The position numbers and the translations under genes are program-made. DNA of 64,000 nucleotides, from assembly GCF_002338065.1 (NCBI RefSeq), contig NZ_DDHJ01000016.1:1-64000 (forward strand), read 5' to 3'. Below the pieces are notes generated by a model. That model did no database searches and had not been told where the DNA came from. It worked only from the letters and a program-made list of their open reading frames with translations. This document shows, in pieces, positions 34,821 through 42,936 of this stretch; positions within the stretch are counted from its first letter, which is position 1; the number at the start of each line of letters is the position of its first letter. The DNA is from Pseudomonas sp. UBA1879 (lineage in GTDB: Bacteria > Pseudomonadota > Gammaproteobacteria > Pseudomonadales > Pseudomonadaceae).

Positions 34821-35331
34821 GGACCCGCTGCACGGTCAGGTTGATCGTCTGGCTTTGCTGGATAACCTGCGTGCCCTGCAGCACCTGAACAGACAGGCTG
34901 TGTTCGCCCCGGTCCAGCTCGGTGACCTGCACCCGGGGCACGTTGGTCGGCGAACCATACGGTCTGCCATCCACCAGCAATTGCAGTTGATGGCCAGGTT
35001 GCAGACGCGGCTGAATCATCACGCCCACAAGAAATGAGCCGTTGTTGGCGCGCAGGGCTTCGTCGTTGGGAAGGTCGGTCAGCTGAAGCGTTTGATAGGA
35101 CGCGCTGGCCGACTGTGCCTGCCCGGAATTTTGCGACGGGCTCGGCGGCATGGGTGGAGGCGCTGTTGTGCCGACTCTATTCAGCGGCGGCAAATCCACT
35201 GCCTGGGCCTTGGTCCCGTCGGGCGGTTGATTGCTGAAAGCCGTGTTGCCGTTCGCATCGGTGTATTTGTAGATCTGGGCGACTGCGGGCACCGCAAACA
35301 GCAGCAACACAAGGGCAAGGCTTTGACGCAT
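34804..35331 (-). CDS. Secreted DUF4124-domain protein, 2
   Basis: 175 aa. Signal peptide of about 18 residues (LALVLLLFAVPAVA), then the DUF4124 motif IYKYTDANGNTAFSNQPP, a Pro/Ser/Gln linker and a C-terminal segment HQLQLLVDGRPYGS like that of its neighbour. The two are paralogues translated in tandem. I use ATG 35331; a longer frame lacks a signal peptide at its start. Confidence 0.85.
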   Translation of the reverse strand: MRQSLALVLLLFAVPAVAQIYKYTDANGNTAFSNQPPDGTKAQAVDLPPLNRVGTTAPPPMPPSPSQNSGQAQSASASYQTLQLTDLPNDEALRANNGSFLVGVMIQPRLQPGHQLQLLVDGRPYGSPTNVPRVQVTELDRGEHSLSVQVLQGTQVIQQSQTINLTVQRVHVGRP

Positions 35332-35463
35332 GAAAACTCCGTTACCACGATCAGGAGAACGACAGCGGGTATAGCGCAGAATGACGCTGTCGGCACAGGC
35401 GCCAGCATAGAGCAAAACGTGAGAGGCGGTGTCATCCGCGGAGTGTGTCGAAACGTTTACCTG

Positions 35464-36030
35464 TCAGGTTTTCGGCTCACCTTTGCACAATCCCTGAGTG
35501 GCGCGTAGCAGGCCGTCGATCATCACCGGGTCCGCTGCCTGACGCTGAATTTCTGCGCGTACCCACCGCGCACAAGCGTTGTCATTCTGGTGCGGCACAA
35601 ACGCTGCGAGATTTTTCATCATCTGCGGCTGCAGGGTATCCAGGCGCGCCCGAATCCCCGCCATCTGCCCGGCCGCCGGTTGTTCGGGCGCTTGCTGCGC
35701 ATTGCGCCACAGGGCGATCCGCCGGTACTGCACCACCTTGTTCGCCTCGATCTGCGCCGTCATGAATACCCGAACCTCGTCTTTGGCGATTCCGTAGGCT
35801 GCCGCTTGCGATTCGGCATTGGCAATCACCTGGCGCTCACGCTCCTCGTCCTGCACCGGCTTGCCGCTATAGAACTTGCTCAGCGCCACGTCGTTGGCGA
35901 TGTCGAGACGTTGGGTGATTGTGTCCAGAAGCGCGTGCACTTCCGCTGGCGGGCGCGAGTTCGGCGGGTCACTCATGCAGGCTGTGAGCAGGAGAGGGAG
36001 CAGAAGGGAGAGCCAGAGTGGTTTCAACAT
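35464..36030 (-). CDS. Exported chorismate mutase (AroQ gamma type), lipoprotein-like
   Basis: 188 aa. Signal peptide with lipobox LLTAC (lipid Cys18). The helical AroQ core begins at about residue 31: LLDTITQRLDIANDVALSKF, KPVQDEERERQVI, then VRVFMTAQIEANKVVQYR, which is the pattern of secreted gamma-class mutases. The extra C-terminal helices hold Cys residues (NDNACARW, TQGLCKG) that could form a disulfide. Converts chorismate to prephenate, but outside the cytoplasm, where chorismate is not known to be supplied. Start ATG 36030 follows GAAGAGG. Located just downstream of glnA. Confidence 0.85.
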   Translation of the reverse strand: MLKPLWLSLLLPLLLTACMSDPPNSRPPAEVHALLDTITQRLDIANDVALSKFYSGKPVQDEERERQVIANAESQAAAYGIAKDEVRVFMTAQIEANKVVQYRRIALWRNAQQAPEQPAAGQMAGIRARLDTLQPQMMKNLAAFVPHQNDNACARWVRAEIQRQAADPVMIDGLLRATQGLCKGEPKT

Positions 36031-36147
36031 GTAAGCCTCTTCATCAGGTATGGCGGCATCCGGGCGGCCAACAGACTGAACAGTATCCGGAAGAAAACCG
36101 AGGTGAATGCAATAAATAAATACCACCCGGCCATCTATCTGCAGGCA

Positions 36148-36178
36148 TAAAAAAGGCCTCCCGAAGGAGGCCTCTTTC
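36148..36178 (-). terminator. glnA terminator
   Basis: Arms AGGCCTCC (36154-36161) and GGAGGCCT (36166-36173) with a T run on the minus strand; 30 bp after the glnA stop. Also has weak T's on the plus strand. Confidence 0.88.
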
Positions 36179-36206
36179 TAAAAGCCGCTGTCGCAGTCCG
36201 ACGGAA

Positions 36207-37613
36207 TCAGACGCTGTAGTACAGGTCGTATTCCAGTGGGTGTACGAAGGTGCGGACTTTGATTTCTTCTTCCGACTTCAAGTGGATGTAAGCGTCGATG
36301 AAGTCGTCGCTGAACACGCCGCCTTTGGTCAGGAATGCACGACCTTTGTCCAGTTCTTCCAGGGCTTCTTTCAGGCTGCCGCACACTTGTGGGATCTCTG
36401 CAGCCTCTTCAGGTGGCAGGTCATACAGGTTTTTGTCAGCGGCGTCGCCAGGGTGGATCTTGTTCTGGATACCGTCCAGACCGGCCATCAGCAGAGCTGC
36501 GAAGGCCAGGTACGGGTTGGCTGCCGGATCCGGGAAGCGCGCTTCGATACGGCGGCCGCGTGGGCTGGAGACGTAAGGAATACGGATCGAAGCGGAACGG
36601 TTACGAGCCGAGTAGGCCAGCATGACTGGCGCTTCGAAGCCTGGCACCAGACGCTTGTAAGAGTTGGTCGCCGGGTTGGTGAAGCCGTTCAGGGCCTTAC
36701 CGTGCTTGATGATGCCGCCGATGAAGAACAGCGCGGTCTCGGACAGGCCGGCATAGCCTTCGCCTGCGAAGGTGTTCTTGCCATCTTTGGCGATAGACAT
36801 GTGGACGTGCATGCCCGAACCGTTGTCGCCGTACAGAGGCTTCGGCATGAAAGTCGCGGTGCGGCCATAAGCGTCGGCAACGTTGTGTACAACGTATTTC
36901 AGGGTCTGAACTTCGTCAGCCTTTTTAACCAGCGTGTTGAATTTCACGCCGATTTCGTTCTGACCGGCAGTGGCCACTTCGTGGTGGTGCACTTCAACGG
37001 TCTGGCCCATTTCTTCCAGAGCGTTGCACATCGCAGTACGGATTTCGTGGTCGTGGTCGACCGGAGGCACTGGGAAGTAGCCGCCTTTGATGCCGGGACG
37101 GTGGCCTTTGTTGCCGCCTTCTACGTCCTGGTCGGTCATCCAGGAACCTTGTTCCGAGAAGATTTTGAACATGGAGCCGGAGATGTCGGATTTGAACTTG
37201 ACCGAATCGAAGATGAAGAATTCTGGCTCCGGACCGACGAATACAGTGTCACCGATACCGGTGGACTTCAGGTATTCCTCAGCGCGGTGAGCGATGGCAC
37301 GCGGGTCGCGATCATAGCCTTGCATGGTCGAAGGTTCGATGATGTCGCAAACCAGGATCAGGGTAGGCTCTTCGGTGAACGGATCCAGAACGGCGGTTTC
37401 GTCGTCTGGCAGAAGGATCATGTCGGAGGCTTCGATGCCTTTCCAGCCTTCGATGGAGGAACCGTCGAACATCTTGCCGACTTCGAAGAAATCGTCATCC
37501 AGAGCATCACGCGCTGGCATGGTGACGTGCTGCTGCTTGCCTTTGGTATCAGTGAAGCGCAGATCAATCCATTTAACGTCATGATCTTTGATGAGTTGAA
37601 CCGACTTCGACAT
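36207..37613 (-). CDS. glnA: Glutamine synthetase type I
   Basis: 468 aa, the standard GSI length. Condenses glutamate and ammonia to glutamine in the cytoplasm as a dodecamer. Active-site blocks DGSSIEGWKGI, GHRPGIKGGYFPVPPVD, VHHHEVATAGQNEIG and MHVHMSIAKDGKN are intact, and the adenylylation site NLYDLPPEEA near residue 398 is present, so GlnE control is expected. Transcribed from a sigma-54 promoter with upstream NtrC sites. Confidence 0.98.
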   Translation of the reverse strand: MSKSVQLIKDHDVKWIDLRFTDTKGKQQHVTMPARDALDDDFFEVGKMFDGSSIEGWKGIEASDMILLPDDETAVLDPFTEEPTLILVCDIIEPSTMQGYDRDPRAIAHRAEEYLKSTGIGDTVFVGPEPEFFIFDSVKFKSDISGSMFKIFSEQGSWMTDQDVEGGNKGHRPGIKGGYFPVPPVDHDHEIRTAMCNALEEMGQTVEVHHHEVATAGQNEIGVKFNTLVKKADEVQTLKYVVHNVADAYGRTATFMPKPLYGDNGSGMHVHMSIAKDGKNTFAGEGYAGLSETALFFIGGIIKHGKALNGFTNPATNSYKRLVPGFEAPVMLAYSARNRSASIRIPYVSSPRGRRIEARFPDPAANPYLAFAALLMAGLDGIQNKIHPGDAADKNLYDLPPEEAAEIPQVCGSLKEALEELDKGRAFLTKGGVFSDDFIDAYIHLKSEEEIKVRTFVHPLEYDLYYSV

Positions 37614-37712
37614 GTTGTCCTCCGGGGTGGATTAGGGCCGGGTAGTTGTAAGCCCCTAAATATGGGTGATGCCGGGCGCGATAGTCGGCCAAGGCAACCT
37701 GCCTCACAAGGG

Positions 37713-37728
37713 AGCAATTTGCATGCCA
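37713..37728 (-). promoter_or_regulatory. Sigma-54 promoter of glnA
   Basis: Reading the minus strand, TGGCATG-CAAA-TTGCT fits the -24/-12 consensus TGGCACG-N4-TTGCW with one mismatch. It predicts a start about 12 bp downstream and a leader of about 90 nt before the glnA ATG at 37613. Confidence 0.85.
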
Positions 37729-37801
37729 GTGCCCCGAGTTGGGTTTCGACAGGAATATGACGGGTTTAAGCGCGATAAACGTCGCTTTTTTGAAAACGCA
37801 A

Positions 37802-37850
37802 GCACCGAAATGGTGCGTAGAAATTGTATACAGTGCCGTTTTAGTGCACT
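37802..37850. promoter_or_regulatory. NtrC-binding sites upstream of glnA
   Basis: A strong dyad GCACCGAAATGGTGC at 37802-37816 matches the NtrC consensus GCACC-N5-GGTGC. A weaker one, GTGCCGTTTTAGTGCAC, lies at 37833-37849. They stand about 75 and 105 bp above the sigma-54 -24 element, the usual enhancer range. Confidence 0.75.
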
Positions 37851-37896
37851 GATGACCGGCTATACGATAACTGGTTAAACCTTGAGCAATTTCCGC

Positions 37897-37902
37897 TATA
37901 AT
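37897..37902 (+). promoter_or_regulatory. thiI -10 box
   Basis: TATAAT with start expected near 37909 and thiI ATG at 37945. The -35 (GGTTAA, 18 bp upstream) is weak. It is back to back with the glnA control region. Confidence 0.5.
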
Positions 37903-37944
37903 CCGCGCCCCCCTTTTTCGAGCGGCACCTCGCGCGCTGTTTTC

Positions 37945-39399
37945 ATGAAACTAATCGTTAAAGTTTTCCCTGAAATCACCATCAAAAGCCGGCCTGTGCG
38001 GAAGCGCTTCATCAAACAGCTGGCCAAAAACATCCGCACCGTGCTCCGTGATCTGGACCCGGCGCTGGTGGTCGATGGCGTGTGGGACAACCTTGAGGTC
38101 GAAACTCGGGTCAAGGATGCGAAAATCCTGCATGAAATGACCGAGCGCCTGAGCTGCACGCCGGGCATCGCGCATTTTCTGCAAGTCGATCAGTACCCGC
38201 TGGGCGACATGGACGACATCTACGAGAAGTGCAAGCTGCACTTCGGCGATGCCTTGCCCGGCAAGATTTTCTCGGTGCGTTGCAAGCGCGCCGGTCACCA
38301 CGATTTCAGCTCAATGGACGTCGAGAAGTACGTCGGCAGCAAGCTGCGTCGTGAATGCAACGCTGCGGGGATCTCCCTCAAGGCGCCTGAGGTCGAGGTC
38401 CGCATCGAGATTCGCGATCAACGTCTGTTCGTGATTCACAGCCAGCACGACGGCATCGGTGGTTATCCATTGGGCTCGCTGGAGCAGACGCTGGTGCTGA
38501 TGTCCGGTGGTTTCGACTCCACCGTGGCCGCCTACCACGTCATTCGTCGCGGTTTGATGAGCCACTTCTGCTTTTTCAACCTGGGCGGCAGGGCGCATGA
38601 ACTGGGGGTGATGGAAGTCGCGCACTTCCTTTGGAAGAAGTACGGCAGCTCTCAGCGAGTGCTGTTCGTCAGCGTGCCGTTCGAGGAAGTTCTGGGCGAA
38701 ATTCTCGGAAAAGTCGATAACAGTCATATGGGCGTAGTATTGAAGCGTATGATGTTGCGCGCTGCGACCCACATTGCCGACAGGCTGGAAATCGACGCGT
38801 TGGTCACCGGCGAAGCGATTTCCCAGGTGTCCAGCCAGACGCTGCCCAACTTGTCGGTCATCGATTGCGTGACGGAGAAGCTGGTTTTGCGACCGCTGAT
38901 CGCCAGTCACAAGCAGGACATCATCGACCAGGCCGACCAGATCGGCACCGGCGATTTTGCCCGGCACATGCCCGAATACTGCGGAGTGATCTCGGTCAAT
39001 CCAAAGACCGCGGCCAAGCGCCATCGGGTCGAGCATGAAGAAAAAGAGTTCGACATGGCCGTGCTCGAGCGTGCGCTCGAAAACGCCCGTCTGGTGCCCA
39101 TCGACCGTGTGATCGAAGAATTGGGCCAGGATGTTCAGGTCGAAGAAGTCAGTCAGGCGCTGGCCGGGCAAGTGGTCATCGACATCCGGCATCCGGATGA
39201 AGCCGAAGACCGCCCGCTGGACCTGTCGGGCATCGAAGTACAAACGCTGCCGTTCTTTGCATTGAACAGCCGTTTCAAGGAACTGGATGACACGCGCCAG
39301 TACCTGCTTTATTGCGACAAAGGCGTCATGAGTCGCCTGCATGCTCATCATCTGCTCACTGAGGGGCATGCCAATGTGCGCGTTTATCGACCGAGCTAA
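37945..39399 (+). CDS. thiI: tRNA 4-thiouridine synthetase ThiI
   Basis: 484 aa. Modifies U8 of tRNA and passes sulfur to thiamine thiazole. Ferredoxin-like and THUMP domains (residues 1-165), PP-loop ATPase motif LMSGGFDST at about residue 187, and a C-terminal rhodanese domain with the catalytic Cys in YLLYCDKGVM. All the parts of the long (gamma-proteobacterial) form are present. ATG 37945 begins the conserved MKLIVKVFPEITIKS. Confidence 0.96.
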   Translation: MKLIVKVFPEITIKSRPVRKRFIKQLAKNIRTVLRDLDPALVVDGVWDNLEVETRVKDAKILHEMTERLSCTPGIAHFLQVDQYPLGDMDDIYEKCKLHFGDALPGKIFSVRCKRAGHHDFSSMDVEKYVGSKLRRECNAAGISLKAPEVEVRIEIRDQRLFVIHSQHDGIGGYPLGSLEQTLVLMSGGFDSTVAAYHVIRRGLMSHFCFFNLGGRAHELGVMEVAHFLWKKYGSSQRVLFVSVPFEEVLGEILGKVDNSHMGVVLKRMMLRAATHIADRLEIDALVTGEAISQVSSQTLPNLSVIDCVTEKLVLRPLIASHKQDIIDQADQIGTGDFARHMPEYCGVISVNPKTAAKRHRVEHEEKEFDMAVLERALENARLVPIDRVIEELGQDVQVEEVSQALAGQVVIDIRHPDEAEDRPLDLSGIEVQTLPFFALNSRFKELDDTRQYLLYCDKGVMSRLHAHHLLTEGHANVRVYRPS

Positions 39400-39539
39400 G
39401 TGCCCGGGGCTGTTTGCCTGTGGCTTGCGTCACCGGCCCCCCGACACCAGTCGTCAGCCGTAACGGCTTTCGCCGGCTCCATTGTTCATAGCTGTCTAAG
39501 ATTATTCAGCTGACCGAATCCTCTGATCGAGATACACAA

Positions 39540-41360
39540 GTGATCGAAAATCTACGCAACATCGCCATCATTGCTCACGTTGACCACGGTAAAACGACCC
39601 TCGTCGACAAGCTTCTGCGCCAGTCCGGCACCCTTGAGCGCAACGAGCTCAACGACGAACGCGTGATGGACTCCAACGACCAGGAAAAAGAGCGCGGTAT
39701 TACCATTCTCGCGAAGAACACCGCGATCAACTGGAACGGCTACCACATCAACATCGTGGACACCCCCGGCCACGCCGACTTCGGCGGTGAAGTAGAGCGC
39801 GTAATGTCGATGGTCGACTCCGTTCTGCTGCTGGTCGACGCCCAAGACGGCCCGATGCCGCAAACCCGTTTCGTGACCAAAAAGGCGTTCGAAGCCGGCC
39901 TGCGTCCAATCGTGGTCATCAACAAGATCGACCGTCCGGGCGCCCGTCCGGATTGGGTGCTGGACCAGATTTTCGACCTGTTCGACAACCTGGGTGCCAC
40001 CGAAGAACAGCTGGACTTCCAGGTTGTTTACGCGTCGGCCATCAACGGCATCGCCGGTCTGGATCACACCGACATGGCTGAAGACATGACTCCGCTGTAC
40101 CAGGCGGTCGTCGATCACGTACCGCCGCCGAAAGTTGACCGCGATGGTCCGTTCCAGATGCAAATCTCGGCACTGGACTACAACAGCTTCCTGGGCGTTA
40201 TCGGTGTTGGCCGTATCGCCCGTGGCCGCGTCAAGCCGAACACTCCGGTCGTGGCGATCAGCGCCGACGGCAAGCGTCGCAATGGTCGTATCCTGAAACT
40301 GATGGGTCACCACGGTCTGCACCGCATCGACGTCGAAGAAGCAGCGGCTGGCGACATCGTCTGCATCAGCGGCTTCGAAGAGCTGTTCATCTCCGACACC
40401 CTGTGCGACCCGACTGTCGTTGAAGCGATGAAGCCGCTGACTGTAGACGAGCCGACCGTTTCCATGACCTTCCAGGTCAACGACTCGCCATTCTGCGGTA
40501 AGGAAGGCAAGTTCGTGACGTCCCGTAACATCAAGGACCGTCTGGACAAAGAGCTGCTGTACAACGTTGCACTGCGCGTTGAAGAAGGCGACTCGGCAGA
40601 CAAATTCAAGGTGTCCGGCCGTGGTGAACTGCACCTCTCGGTACTGATCGAAACCATGCGTCGCGAAGGCTTCGAGCTGGCACTGGGCCGTCCTGAAGTG
40701 ATCATCCGTGAAATCGACGGCGTGAAGCAGGAACCGTTCGAAAACGTGACCATCGACATCCCTGAAGAATCCCAGGGCAAGGTCATGGAAGAAATGGGTC
40801 TGCGTAAAGGCGACCTGAGCAACATGGTGCCGGATGGCAAAGGCCGTGTTCGTCTGGAATACAACATCCCTGCTCGCGGTCTGATCGGTTTCCGTAACCA
40901 GTTCCTGACCCTGACCAACGGTGCTGGCATCCTGACCTCGATCTTCGACCGTTACGCGCCAGTGAAGTCGGGCCACATGTCCGGCCGTCAGAACGGCGTT
41001 CTGGTTTCGGTTGAAACCGGCAAGGCACTGACCTACTCGCTGGAAACCCTGCAGGCGCGCGGCAAGCTGTTCGTCGAGCACGGTCAAGAGATCTACAACG
41101 GTCAAATCGTCGGCCAGAACAGCCGCGACAACGACCTGGGCGTCAACCCTACCAAGGGCAAGAAGCTCGACAACATGCGTGCATCGGGTAAAGACGAAAC
41201 CATCGCTCTGGTCCCACCTGTTCGCTTCACCCTGGAACAGGCCCTGGAATACATCCAGGAAGACGAGCTGTGCGAAGTCACGCCGAAATCCATCCGTCTT
41301 CGCAAGAAGATCCTGGACGAAAGCGAGCGTACCCGCGCTGCCAAGAAAGCCAAGGCGTAA
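39540..41360 (+). CDS. typA: Ribosome-associated GTPase BipA/TypA
   Basis: 606 aa EF-G-like translational GTPase that acts on the ribosome during cold and other stress and in 50S assembly. G1 AHVDHGKTT, switch RGITILAKN, G3 DTPGHADF, G4 NKID, then domains II, III, V and the BipA-specific C-terminal domain with SRDNDLGVNPTKGKKLDNMR. GTG start at 39540. Follows thiI by 140 bp; ends at a strong terminator. Confidence 0.97.
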   Translation: MIENLRNIAIIAHVDHGKTTLVDKLLRQSGTLERNELNDERVMDSNDQEKERGITILAKNTAINWNGYHINIVDTPGHADFGGEVERVMSMVDSVLLLVDAQDGPMPQTRFVTKKAFEAGLRPIVVINKIDRPGARPDWVLDQIFDLFDNLGATEEQLDFQVVYASAINGIAGLDHTDMAEDMTPLYQAVVDHVPPPKVDRDGPFQMQISALDYNSFLGVIGVGRIARGRVKPNTPVVAISADGKRRNGRILKLMGHHGLHRIDVEEAAAGDIVCISGFEELFISDTLCDPTVVEAMKPLTVDEPTVSMTFQVNDSPFCGKEGKFVTSRNIKDRLDKELLYNVALRVEEGDSADKFKVSGRGELHLSVLIETMRREGFELALGRPEVIIREIDGVKQEPFENVTIDIPEESQGKVMEEMGLRKGDLSNMVPDGKGRVRLEYNIPARGLIGFRNQFLTLTNGAGILTSIFDRYAPVKSGHMSGRQNGVLVSVETGKALTYSLETLQARGKLFVEHGQEIYNGQIVGQNSRDNDLGVNPTKGKKLDNMRASGKDETIALVPPVRFTLEQALEYIQEDELCEVTPKSIRLRKKILDESERTRAAKKAKA

Positions 41361-41377
41361 CTAGCCCCGGCTGAACG

Positions 41378-41415
41378 AAAACGCCCCCGGTCGAAAGGTC
41401 GGGGGCGTTTTTGTT
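41378..41415 (+). terminator. typA terminator
   Basis: Ten-bp arms AACGCCCCCG (41380-41389) and CGGGGGCGTT (41400-41409) followed by TTTTTGTTT. Confidence 0.95.
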
Positions 41416-41479
41416 TGTGCGGGATTTGGGCAAGTAGCGGGATTAGCGTGCGGCGACAAGCTGTTTCTGGCCGAAGGCC

Positions 41480-41567
41480 GTGGGAGCCGGCTTGCTGTCG
41501 AATGCGGGGTGTCAGCCGAGTCCTGAGTACCTGGCCCAACGGCTTCGTCAGCAGGCCGGCTCCCACA
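41480..41567. repeat. REP pair, family A
   Basis: Arms GTGGGAGCCGGCTTGCTGTC and GCAGGCCGGCTCCCACA between convergent typA and the YkgJ-like gene. Confidence 0.93.
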
Positions 41568-41585
41568 ATGGTCCGAGTTGCTCTG

Positions 41586-42041
41586 TCAGAACTTCAACGG
41601 CACCCGGCCAGAGTTCGAGTTCAGCGTGCCGCTGCTTTCACGTACCACTTCTTTCGGCTTGTACGCGCAATAACCCGGGCGGGGGCCGATTTTAGGGTGG
41701 TTTCGGCACGTGTCGGGGCGTTTGTCGTAGATCGTGCACAAGCGGCTTTTGCGGTCCAGATACAGGCAGTCGTTGTTGCTCATGCGCTGCAGCGTGAAGA
41801 TCCCCGATTTCTGGTTGAAGCGCTCGACAACGCCTTCCTTCTGCAAACGCTTGGCAATGTTTTTCGGGTTATCGCCCTGCTCGAATTCGTCCACGATGCC
41901 GATGCGGATCAGGTCCTTGATCTTCGCTTCCACAGGCAGCGTGCAGCAACTGGACACACAGCCTCCACACATGTGGCTGGAATATTTCTGCCAGGTCTCG
42001 AGACGGTCGATTTCGGCGGCGGCGATCAAAGTGGGCTTCAT
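41586..42041 (-). CDS. YkgJ-family cysteine-cluster protein
   Basis: 151 aa with the eight-cysteine pattern of the YkgJ/CxxCxxCC family: MCGGCVSSCC at residues 24-33, then C (NNDCLYL), C (SRLCTIYDKRPDTCRNHP) and a later C (GYCAYKP). The family is thought to bind zinc or an iron-sulfur cluster; no enzymatic role is proven. Single gene, divergent from the HD-domain gene. Confidence 0.85.
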   Translation of the reverse strand: MKPTLIAAAEIDRLETWQKYSSHMCGGCVSSCCTLPVEAKIKDLIRIGIVDEFEQGDNPKNIAKRLQKEGVVERFNQKSGIFTLQRMSNNDCLYLDRKSRLCTIYDKRPDTCRNHPKIGPRPGYCAYKPKEVVRESSGTLNSNSGRVPLKF

Positions 42042-42215
42042 GAGCGTGGACTTCCGGGTGTATCGGGCGCGCGATCATACCGGGCCACGTGCATTTCCCC
42101 TATCGCAATTTGATCGAGGCGACTGTCGGCAAACGTTACGCCGCTGCCATGAGTTGGCAACAGAGCGGGCGTAGCGTGAGTGATCCAGTGAACGAAGCTG
42201 AACCGAGGGGAATTC

Positions 42216-42785
42216 ATGCAACAGGCGCAGCACGTGGTCAACGAGGTTTTTGAACTGTACCTGCAACGCGGCAGCGACGATTACATCGGCGAACCGGTGT
42301 CGCAGATCGAACATATGTCCCAATCCGCGCAATTGGCGTTGCGCGAGGGGTATGACGACGAAGTGGTACTCGCAGCGTTCTTCCACGACATCGGCCATCT
42401 CTGCAATCACGCGTTGGATGTCGCGAGCATGGGCGGTTATGGCGTGGCCAGTCACGAGCGGGTCGGCGCCGATTATTTGCGTCAATGCGGGTTCAGCGAA
42501 CGCGTCGCCAAATTGGTTGAATACCATGTCCAGGCCAAGCGCTACCTGACTCTGCGCCAACCCGGCTATTACGCCCAGCTCAGCGAGGCGAGCCGCCGCA
42601 CGTTGGAGTATCAGGGTGGCGTGATGAGCGAAGCGCAAGCGAGTACGTTCGAGCAAGACCCGTTGTGTGGTGTGAGCCTGCGCATGCGTCAGTGGGACGA
42701 AATGGCGAAAGAGATGAATGTGCCGGTGATTGATCTGAGCATCCTGAAGGAAAAGGCGCTGTCACTCTTGTCTGCTCCGACCTGA
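42216..42785 (+). CDS. PhnZ-like HD-domain mixed-valence diiron oxygenase
   Basis: 189 aa. The residues that define PhnZ (which cleaves 2-amino-1-hydroxyethylphosphonate to glycine and phosphate) are all here: the Tyr/Glu pair Tyr23 and Glu26 (DYIGEP), iron ligands His33 (IEHM), His57-Asp58 and His61 (FFHDIGH), His80 (SHE), His104 (YHV) and Asp161 (RQWDE). GAGGGG precedes ATG 42216. PhnZ normally pairs with the hydroxylase PhnY; none is adjacent. Plain HD hydrolases lack the Tyr/Glu pair. Substrate could be a phosphonate or another 1,2-diol or inositol-like compound. Confidence 0.82.
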   Translation: MQQAQHVVNEVFELYLQRGSDDYIGEPVSQIEHMSQSAQLALREGYDDEVVLAAFFHDIGHLCNHALDVASMGGYGVASHERVGADYLRQCGFSERVAKLVEYHVQAKRYLTLRQPGYYAQLSEASRRTLEYQGGVMSEAQASTFEQDPLCGVSLRMRQWDEMAKEMNVPVIDLSILKEKALSLLSAPT

Positions 42786-42839
42786 TCCGCAGTAAACATC
42801 CCGGCCGATGCTGTGATATTGCTGGCGGATTCGATCCAC

Positions 42840-42929
42840 TGTGGGGTTGAGCTTGCTCACGAAGGCTGATTCAAACCCGCTGCACATGCGGCTCGGCCGA
42901 CCTCTTCGTGAGCAAACTCACCTCCACAA
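42840..42929. repeat. REP pair, family C variant (GTTGAGCTTGCTCACGAAG)
   Basis: Arms TGTGGGGTTGAGCTTGCTCA and GTGAGCAAACTCACCTCCAC between convergent genes. Same subtype as 29047. Confidence 0.9.
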
Positions 42930-42936
42930 GGTTGGT

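Noticed and set aside
36240..37760. 506-codon plus-strand open frame opposite glnA
   Set aside because: glnA is complete on the other strand, and the frame runs through the sigma-54 promoter.
39552..41105. 517-codon minus-strand open frame opposite typA
   Set aside because: Antisense to a conserved GTPase; no domain pattern.
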